In this document: positions 40,823 to 45,924 of the stretch, in pieces
Layout: each line of letters begins with the position of its first letter
Numbering within the stretch: position 1 is the first letter of the stretch
From: Planctomycetota bacterium
Lineage (GTDB): Bacteria > Planctomycetota > Phycisphaerae > Phycisphaerales > SM1A02
Assembly: GCA_022564665.1 (NCBI GenBank)
Contig: JADFKZ010000005.1
Span: 1-45,924, forward strand
Reading direction: 5' to 3'
Length of the DNA: 45,924 nucleotides
The notes under the pieces: model-generated
What the model saw: the letters and a program-made list of their open reading frames with translations, nothing else
What the model was told of the DNA's origin: nothing
The model's database searches: none
Position numbers and translations under genes: made by a program

Positions 40823-42631
40823 TCATTTTCCCATCTCCAACACCGCCATGAACGCCTCCTGCGGGATGTTCACCGATCCGACCATCTTCATCCTCTTTTT
40901 TCCCGCCTTTTGCTTCTCGAGCAGTTTGCGTTTGCGGGTCACGTCCCCCCCGTAGCACTTGGCGGTGACGTTCTTCCTCAGGGCCTTGATTGTCTCGCGG
41001 CAGATGATCTTGGACCCGATCGCCGCCTGAAGAGGGATCTCGAACTGGTGGCGGTCGATCTGCTGTTTGAGCTTCTTGATGATCGTGCGGCTGCGTTTGA
41101 CGGCGTTGTCGCGGTGGCAGATGAGGCTTAATGCCTCCACCGGCACCCCGTTGACGAGGATGTCGACCTTCACCAGCCGATCGGGTCGGAATCCTCTGAT
41201 CTCGTAGTCCATGGTCCCGTAGCCGCGGGTGATTGACTTCAGCTTGTCGTGAAAGTCGTAGATGATCTCCGCAAGCGGAAGCTCGTACTCGAGAATTCGG
41301 CGGCTGGCCGAGATGAACTTCTGGGTCTTGTAGACCCCCCGGCGGCCGTCGCACAACTTCATCAGGTCGCCGATCGCCTCGGTGGGGCATATCAACTCCA
41401 GCATCACCAGCGGCTCGCGGATGGCCTGAATCAGTGCGGGATCGGGGAGGTCGGCGGGGTTGTGGATCTCTCGTACCGTCCCGTCCGTCAGCTGGATCTC
41501 ATAGCTCACCGTGGGCGCCGTCTGCACGATCTGGACGCCCCCCTCCCTTTCCAGACGCTGCTGGATGATCTCCATATGCAAGAGCCCCAGGAACCCGCAG
41601 CGAAACCCGAACCCCAACGCATCGGAGTGAATGGGGTCGAAGCTGAAGCTGGCATCGTTGAGACGCAGCTTCTCGATTGCGTTGCGCAGCGAGTCGTAGC
41701 CGCCCCTCTTGCCCGTGACGTCCGACGTTGAGGCGGGGTAGAAGTCGCTGAAGACTATCTGCTTCGGCTCGCGATAGCCGGGCAAGGGTTCGTGGGCGGG
41801 ATTGCTGGCACCGGTAACGGTGTCCCCGACGCGGACGTCGGGCAACGCTCGTATGGAGGCGACGAAGTAGCCCACCTCCGCCTGCCCCAGCTTCTGGAGC
41901 CTCTCGGGCGCGGGCGTGTACCTGCCAAGCTCGCTGATGGTGTACTGGCGTCCCGTCCCCATCATGCGGATGCGGTCGCCGACGGCCAGGGACCCGTCGA
42001 AGACCCGCACATAGACGATCACCCCCCTGTAATCGTCGTAGCGGCTGTCAAAGATCAGGGCGCGGGTTTCGTCGGTTTGCGGCGGCCGCGGTGGAGGAAG
42101 CTTCCGGCAGATCTCATCCAGCAGCTCTCCGACGCCCTGGCCGGTCTTGGCCGAGCAGTACATACACTCCTCGGCCGGCAGGCCGAGCACCTGCTCGATC
42201 TCCCCGGCCACTTCTTCAGGACGTGCGGAGGGCAGGTCGATCTTGTTGATGACCGGGATCAGCTCGAGGTTGTTCTCGACGGCGAGATAGGCGTTGGCGA
42301 CTGTCTGTGCCTCGACGCCCTGAGTGGCGTCCACAACCAGCAGCGCCCCTTCGCATGCCGTCAGTGCCCGCGAGACCTCGTAGGCGAAGTCCACATGGCC
42401 GGGTGTGTCGATGAAGTTGAGCTGGTAATCATCCCCCCGGTAGACGTGGTGCACCGTGACCGCGGACGCCTTGATCGTGATTCCCCGCTCCCGCTCCAGA
42501 TCCATGGTGTCCAGAAGCTGCTCGCGACTCTCGCGGTCGGAGACGGCGCGGGTCAGCTGCAGAAGCCGATCGGCGAGCGTGCTCTTGCCGTGGTCGATGT
42601 GTGCGATGATGGAGAAGTTACGAATGGGCAC
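40823..42631 (-). CDS. lepA: Elongation factor 4 (LepA) GTPase
   Basis: 602 residues, standard length. G motifs: AHIDHGKSTLADRL (10-23), RGITIKA, DTPGHVDF, NKIDLP and SAKTG. The LepA-specific C-terminus is present: GYGTMDYEIRGFRPDRLVKV, KCYGGDVTRKRKLLEKQKAG and KRMKMVGSVNIPQEAFMAVL. EF4 back-translocates or remodels ribosomes and affects initiation. The stop codon is followed immediately by block E repeat (CTATCAGCTATCAGTTGCC on the minus strand). The lipoprotein gene lies 84 bp upstream. Confidence 0.98.
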   Translation of the reverse strand: MPIRNFSIIAHIDHGKSTLADRLLQLTRAVSDRESREQLLDTMDLERERGITIKASAVTVHHVYRGDDYQLNFIDTPGHVDFAYEVSRALTACEGALLVVDATQGVEAQTVANAYLAVENNLELIPVINKIDLPSARPEEVAGEIEQVLGLPAEECMYCSAKTGQGVGELLDEICRKLPPPRPPQTDETRALIFDSRYDDYRGVIVYVRVFDGSLAVGDRIRMMGTGRQYTISELGRYTPAPERLQKLGQAEVGYFVASIRALPDVRVGDTVTGASNPAHEPLPGYREPKQIVFSDFYPASTSDVTGKRGGYDSLRNAIEKLRLNDASFSFDPIHSDALGFGFRCGFLGLLHMEIIQQRLEREGGVQIVQTAPTVSYEIQLTDGTVREIHNPADLPDPALIQAIREPLVMLELICPTEAIGDLMKLCDGRRGVYKTQKFISASRRILEYELPLAEIIYDFHDKLKSITRGYGTMDYEIRGFRPDRLVKVDILVNGVPVEALSLICHRDNAVKRSRTIIKKLKQQIDRHQFEIPLQAAIGSKIICRETIKALRKNVTAKCYGGDVTRKRKLLEKQKAGKKRMKMVGSVNIPQEAFMAVLEMGK

Positions 42632-42715
42632 GTTGCGGCAATTCTAGTCGTTGCGTGCGCAGGTACGGTGATGGGCGGAGCCCCGACGCCTCAGCTGCGC
42701 AGGCCTACAGCCGCG

Positions 42716-43408
42716 TCACTCCTCCTGGGTCGAAACGGGCATCAGCTCGCCGCCCGCCAGCTCCAGCGTCTCCTCGTCGTACTGCAGGGCCAGGGTCACC
42801 GGTTGGGTGTTGGGTGAGTCGGGCTCCAGCCTCAGTCGATTCCCCACAACCCGCCAGGTGCCCTGATGACCGGCCACGACGGCGAGTCGGGCCCCGCGAT
42901 CTTCCCACTCCCGGCGCGGCCGGAGCTCATACCGCCCGTTGGCGTCGAGGCGGAGGTGGCCCGCGGCGCCCTGCCACAGGCCGATGAGCCGGTCCTCGAT
43001 GACCTCCGGTGGCCGGTCGATGGCGAACATGGACTCGAGCGGTCCGACGTTCAGGGCGAGGCGGCCGCCGATCTTGCCGATCGACACGCGTCTGGATCGC
43101 CGCTGAAGCTCCGCGTAGGGCTCAAGCCACAACGCGGCAAAGGTCTGCTGCCACCAGCGTCCCCGCTCCGCCGGTCCGCGATAGCGGTTGGTGGTGTCGA
43201 AGAGCGCGTAGAACCCCCCGTCGCCGAGGAACAAAAGCTGCCGGTCGTTGCTCCACCAGTTGGAAAGGTCGTACTCCTCGGTGGGATCGAAGTCGAGCGG
43301 GACGGAGACGAAGAGCTCCTGCTGCGTATCTTCGCGGGGAGCGCAGCCAGCCGTCGCCAGGGGCACAATAAGCAGACAGGCGATCGCACAACGCATCGGT
43401 GATCTCAC
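42716..43408 (-). CDS. Putative lipoprotein of unknown function
   Basis: 230 residues. GTG at 43408 overlaps the nadD stop (GTGA); ATG at 43396 is an alternative. A lipoprotein signal is evident: basic start, CLLIVPLATAGC with the lipobox LATAGC. The mature part has two beta-rich segments, LLFLGDGGFYALFDTTNRYRG and HLRLDANGRYELRP, which look like repeated small beta domains, but I recognise no family. Aromatic residues are abundant around NWWSNDRQLL. Probable location is the inner leaflet of the outer membrane or the inner membrane. Its stop touches a 28-bp segment also found at 40698-40725. Confidence 0.8.
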   Translation of the reverse strand: MRSPMRCAIACLLIVPLATAGCAPREDTQQELFVSVPLDFDPTEEYDLSNWWSNDRQLLFLGDGGFYALFDTTNRYRGPAERGRWWQQTFAALWLEPYAELQRRSRRVSIGKIGGRLALNVGPLESMFAIDRPPEVIEDRLIGLWQGAAGHLRLDANGRYELRPRREWEDRGARLAVVAGHQGTWRVVGNRLRLEPDSPNTQPVTLALQYDEETLELAGGELMPVSTQEE

Positions 43409-44061
43409 AGAGCCCTCTCTAGCGTAGACCCTCCGCTGCGGCCGCGGTAGAGGCCGTGCTCGCGGATGTACGCGAGCACGGCGGGCTTCAGGAGCCCGAC
43501 GACGTCCTTGCCCGCTGCGATGTCGGCGCGGAGACGTGTCGCGCAGATATCAACCTGCGGAACCTCGACCGACCACGCACACCAGCGGGCGACATCGTCC
43601 GGCGGGTATCGCTCGGCCAGCCGTTGGCGGTACGCCGCCATGTCCAGCGGGGGACGGACCATGACCGCGGGTGTGGCCAGCTCGAGGATGCGTTGCCAGT
43701 CCCTCCAGCGTTTGAAGTCCAACGCCTGATCGGAGCCGATGAGCAGATGCAGGTGGACCTCGGACTCAAGGTCCCCACGCAGTGTCTGGAGTGTATCGAT
43801 GGTAAAGCTTGGCCCCGACCGCTCGAGCTCCAGGGTGTTGATCTGGGCGGTGGGAACCCCGGCCAGTGCCAGCCGGAGCATCGCCAGCCGGTGGGCGGCT
43901 GCGGTGACCTGCGGATCCGGCTTGAGGGGGTTGAGGGCTGTGGGGACGTAGAGGATCTGCTCACAACAACGAGCACGGGCAACCTGCGGGGGCAACGAGG
44001 TGTGGGCCAGGTGCGGCGGGTCAAATGTTCCGCCGAAGATGAGCAGACGCTTCTCAGCCAC
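43405..44061 (-). CDS. nadD: Nicotinate-nucleotide adenylyltransferase
   Basis: 218 residues. The nucleotidyltransferase signature GGTFDPPHLAH (10-20) holds the HxxH pair; PTALNPLKPDPQVTA and SGPSFTIDTLQTL follow, and the C-terminal block DICATRLRADIAAGKDVVGLL and VLAYIREHGLY closes the fold. The usual ISSTxIR motif is ICATRLR here, a notable change at the two serines. The enzyme makes deamido-NAD from nicotinate mononucleotide and ATP. It sits between the HpnG-like phosphorylase (9 bp upstream) and a lipoprotein gene whose start overlaps it. Confidence 0.95.
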   Translation of the reverse strand: MAEKRLLIFGGTFDPPHLAHTSLPPQVARARCCEQILYVPTALNPLKPDPQVTAAAHRLAMLRLALAGVPTAQINTLELERSGPSFTIDTLQTLRGDLESEVHLHLLIGSDQALDFKRWRDWQRILELATPAVMVRPPLDMAAYRQRLAERYPPDDVARWCAWSVEVPQVDICATRLRADIAAGKDVVGLLKPAVLAYIREHGLYRGRSGGSTLERAL

Positions 44062-44070
44062 GAGAACGGA

Positions 44071-44658
44071 TCACAGATCACCAATCACCTGTTCGATCAG
44101 CCGGGCCGCCGCGACCATAGCCGCCGTGCTATCGGCCCAAAGAGTCACCAGCGACGGGAGGATACCCGGTCGGCGCGCGAGCGACTTGAGGATCATCCCA
44201 ATCCGGGTCCGGCCCCGTTGATCCACCCAGGCGTCGATGTCCCGGGGCAGGGCCGTGTCCGGACCGTCGCTGATGCCGCGGACGATCGTCCACCGCCACT
44301 TTCTCTTTATGGCGGCGTGGGCAAACGCCGCTGATTCACGATCGACCAGGTCGGTACCGGTTTCTTGAGCCAGGGCTTGCTTGGCCGCGGGCGAGGTTAT
44401 CGTCGCCGGCACCGAGGTCACGATGGGCGCCGGTGCGTCATCGGGCTCGGGCACGATGAGCGTGGGTCGAAGGCGCTTTCCGTCCGGGCCAACAACCGCG
44501 GCCGGGATGTAGGCCGACCGCACGGCGAACCGTCGGCTCAGCGACCCGGCCAGACCGGCCAGAATGACGACCCGAGGCTCGCCTGTGACTCCCGCTGACC
44601 ATTGCCCGATCGCTTGGGCGCCCGGCCCGCAGCAGACCACATGACAGCCGATCGGCAA
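44071..44658 (-). CDS. HpnG-like nucleoside phosphorylase superfamily protein
   Basis: 195 residues from TTG at 44658, but the N-terminus is probably incomplete: the frame stays open to 44727 and encodes DPPIVVCPLSFERW, which resembles the first strand of the family, with no ATG, GTG or TTG. CTG at 44727 overlapping the upstream stop is the best candidate. Phosphorylase landmarks: VVILAGLAGSL, DLVDRESAAFA (substrate acid) and RGISDGPDTALP. The C-terminal stretch ILKSLARRPGILPSLV resembles the hopanoid-associated phosphorylase HpnG. HpnG converts adenosylhopane to ribosylhopane. No other hpn genes are here, so an MTA/SAH-nucleosidase-like role remains possible. Confidence 0.77.
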   Translation of the reverse strand: MPIGCHVVCCGPGAQAIGQWSAGVTGEPRVVILAGLAGSLSRRFAVRSAYIPAAVVGPDGKRLRPTLIVPEPDDAPAPIVTSVPATITSPAAKQALAQETGTDLVDRESAAFAHAAIKRKWRWTIVRGISDGPDTALPRDIDAWVDQRGRTRIGMILKSLARRPGILPSLVTLWADSTAAMVAAARLIEQVIGDL

Positions 44659-44720
44659 CGTGCTGCGGCGAAGAATCCACCGTTCGAACGAAAGCGGGCA
44701 GACAACGATCGGTGGGTCGC

Positions 44721-45137
44721 CTACCAGTCACCCTCTCCCGTCGAGGTGTCCATGAGCTTCAAGCCCGCGTCCGCTCTGGCGTCGGGTAGCTTCAGGTCAC
44801 TGAAGCGGTCGCTGACCTCGGCCGCGGTGATGAGCGTGGCCAACGCGACGCCGTCAGGAGTGTAGACGCTGTAGAGGGGACCGGCGGGCGTGGCGTAAAT
44901 GTTGACCGTGTACTGTTCGTTCTCCAGCCGTCCCAGCGAGCGGAGCGACGCTTGGCCATCGGCCGAGTGGGCCGCGGACACCGCCTGCGCGTCGACGCCG
45001 CGGGCCGCCAGCGGAGCGGGGACGAAGATGCTGGCCATGAGCAGGAACGCCACCAGCAGCGTTGTCGCGGCAACGATATCGCGCACGAGGTGGTTGGACG
45101 CCATCATGGTCGCTTTATCGGCCAGATCGGCGGCCAT
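44721..45137 (-). CDS. Small single-pass membrane protein of unknown function
   Basis: 138 residues from ATG at 45137, with GAGAG 6 nt upstream; the open frame continues further but without a credible start. A single hydrophobic helix TTLLVAFLLMASIFVPAPLA (about 23-42) is followed by a periplasmic part with strands YTVNIYATPAGPLYSVYTP and the conserved-looking end FSDLKLPDARADAGLKLMDT. No family is recognised. The gene lies between a pseudopilin and the phosphorylase gene, with 61 bp and overlapping ends respectively, suggesting one transcript. Confidence 0.77.
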   Translation of the reverse strand: MAADLADKATMMASNHLVRDIVAATTLLVAFLLMASIFVPAPLAARGVDAQAVSAAHSADGQASLRSLGRLENEQYTVNIYATPAGPLYSVYTPDGVALATLITAAEVSDRFSDLKLPDARADAGLKLMDTSTGEGDW

Positions 45138-45198
45138 GCTAAGCTCTCGAGTCCTCTGGTGCCAGCCCGGCGGGACATGGTGAGGGCTGCCGGGGGAC

Positions 45199-45618
45199 CT
45201 ACTCTGGATACAAGCTGAGAAATGTCTCGTCGGTCGCATAGAGCTGCTTGACACCCGCGGCCGAATTGCGCCAGACCCAGCCGACGCCGGCGCCGGGGTT
45301 CGTACCAATCAGCGAGGAGCCGTTGAGCGGGTTGCGCGGAACGCTGACGAGATAGTTGTTGAGAACCAGGTCATCCCACTGTTTGGCCTTCAGACGGGGA
45401 TCAGTACGATTCTCCACGCGGTAGTACTCGATCTGCTGTCGTATGGCATGCAGATCCGCTCGAAGCGATACATCGATCGCCTCGCCACTGGCGCTGCTGT
45501 ACCGGGGCACAACCACGGCCGCCACGATGCCCAGAATCGCCACCACGATCAGAAGCTCGATCAAGGTAAACCCGCTCGGGGGAGCGTCGGGTGCCGTTGC
45601 TCTTTTGAGAAGAGCCAT
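45199..45618 (-). CDS. Type II secretion pseudopilin / type IV pilin-like protein
   Basis: 139 residues from ATG at 45618; a longer frame lacks a leader-like start. A prepilin peptidase site G|FTLIE is followed by the hydrophobic helix FTLIELLIVVAILGIVAAVV. The globular part ISLRADLHAIRQQIEYYR-like region (SLRADLHAIRQQIEYYRVE) and NNYLVSVPRNPL with a tryptophan in VGWVWRNS resemble GspG-type pseudopilins common in planctomycetes in many copies. No secretion ATPase or peptidase is nearby. These proteins are cleaved by PilD and assemble at the inner membrane. It diverges from a small promoter and RNA unit on the plus strand. Confidence 0.9.
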   Translation of the reverse strand: MALLKRATAPDAPPSGFTLIELLIVVAILGIVAAVVVPRYSSASGEAIDVSLRADLHAIRQQIEYYRVENRTDPRLKAKQWDDLVLNNYLVSVPRNPLNGSSLIGTNPGAGVGWVWRNSAAGVKQLYATDETFLSLYPE

Positions 45619-45757
45619 ACGACGGTGATCGGCCGGCAACTGGCTCTGGTTGAGGCCGGCAAGGGGTTTCCCGCTCCACACCCAAGCGCTGAGCAGCGCC
45701 AGGACAGGACACCATGGTGAAGCAGGATAAACCCAACGGTCTGTAGGCCGTGGCAAG

Positions 45758-45785
45758 TTGACCTTTGGCAGTCAACTCCGATAAT
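45758..45785 (+). promoter_or_regulatory. Sigma-70-like promoter of the tRNA-Glu-like RNA
   Basis: TTGACC (45758-45763) is separated by 16 nt from GATAAT (45780-45785); each box matches consensus at five of six positions. The -10 ends 11 nt before the tRNA-like sequence, the spacing expected for a tRNA gene. Confidence 0.75.
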
Positions 45786-45796
45786 CGCGCCGAATC

Positions 45797-45846
45797 GGCC
45801 CCATCGTCTAGTCAGGTCCAGGACATCAGGTTTTCATCCTGCTAAC
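45797..45846 (+). pseudogene. Truncated tRNA-Glu(UUC)-like sequence (5' two-thirds only)
   Basis: GGCCCCATCGTCTAGTC and the following bases reproduce the acceptor 5' strand, the D arm (GTC/GAC with GGTC-type loop) and the anticodon arm TCAGG-TTTTCAT-CCTGC with anticodon TTC. The outermost stem pair is a T-C mismatch. After the variable-region TAAC the T arm and the acceptor 3' strand (expected TGGGGCC) are missing. Instead CGC and a terminator hairpin follow. It cannot be charged as a normal tRNA. Confidence 0.75.
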
Positions 45847-45850
45847 TCGC

Positions 45851-45883
45851 ACCGCCCCCCCAATGTTAAGAGGGCGGTTTTTC
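45851..45883 (+). terminator. Intrinsic terminator of the tRNA-Glu-like unit
   Basis: ACCGCCC (45851-45857) pairs with GGGCGGT (45872-45878) around a 14-nt loop and is followed by TTTT (45879-45882). It starts 4 nt after the truncated tRNA. The remaining 41 bases of the window show nothing else. Confidence 0.85.
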
Positions 45884-45924
45884 TAGGGTGATTCGGGGGT
45901 GAGTTGAGAGGCTGGCGTGAGCGT

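Noticed and set aside
45797-45883. Attachment site left by an element inserted in tRNA-Glu
   Set aside because: Insertion into tRNA genes normally leaves a displaced 3' fragment and restores the full tRNA; here the 5' part is kept, and no integrase is visible up to the window edge.

Overview
The window is a dense, GC-rich bacterial chromosome segment with about 34 protein genes, one intact tRNA and an unusual load of short intergenic repeats. The gene set points to a diderm planctomycete, probably Phycisphaerae-like. It combines RNase Y, an LptD outer-membrane protein, an OmpH/Skp-like and a PpiD-like chaperone, a type II pseudopilin, the long form of PurF and Ala/Thr/Gln/Pro-rich tails. The taxonomic call is inference; no rRNA or marker alignment was possible.

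Layout. 1-2490 (minus): a partial AlkA-type DNA glycosylase and a duplicated ABC-2 permease. 2491-7259 (plus): rny, efp, rsmA and an MTA phosphorylase, behind a near-consensus promoter that gives rny a leader of about 475 nt. 7694-12633 (minus): ribH-nusB-ftsY-lptD. 12664-16356 (plus): a UbiA-like prenyltransferase, then a soluble histidine kinase overlapping an NtrC-type sigma-54 activator. 16479-17212 (minus): a 734-nt group II intron that has lost nearly all of its reverse transcriptase. 17329-24826 (minus): a tightly coupled six-gene string, mutS, TPR-sulfotransferase, rhodanese, two thioredoxin-like paralogues and a secreted VWA protein. 24891-24963 (minus): tRNA-Ala(CGC). 25137-30588 (mostly plus): an ArsR regulator, a ZIP transporter, ileS, a convergent small membrane protein and a MetRS-beta-like tRNA-binding protein. 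30710-38937 (minus): a PpiD-like chaperone, rpsD, two coupled TPR genes, purF and a WalJ-like metallo-hydrolase. 39078-39836 (plus): lipB. 39931-45618 (minus): ompH, lepA, a lipoprotein, nadD, an HpnG-like phosphorylase, a small membrane protein and a pseudopilin.

How the parts fit. Most genes are housekeeping: RNA decay and translation (rny, efp, rsmA, ileS, rpsD, lepA, nusB), envelope assembly (lptD, ompH, PpiD-like, ftsY) and cofactors or nucleotides (ribH, nadD, lipB, purF, mtnP). Start/stop overlaps suggest translational coupling at mutS/sulfotransferase, rhodanese/Trx, TPR/TPR, metallo-hydrolase/purF and nadD/lipoprotein.

The most unusual content is non-coding. (1) A modular 3'-flank repeat with blocks in a recurring order is found behind several stop codons, sometimes inside the last codons. 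(2) The ORF-less group II intron sits inside one such block, and an empty copy of the site lies at 7503-7612. (3) A strong promoter at 45758-45785 drives the first two-thirds of a tRNA-Glu(UUC), which runs straight into an intrinsic terminator. (4) A 28-bp perfect inverted repeat touches the rpsD stop codon.
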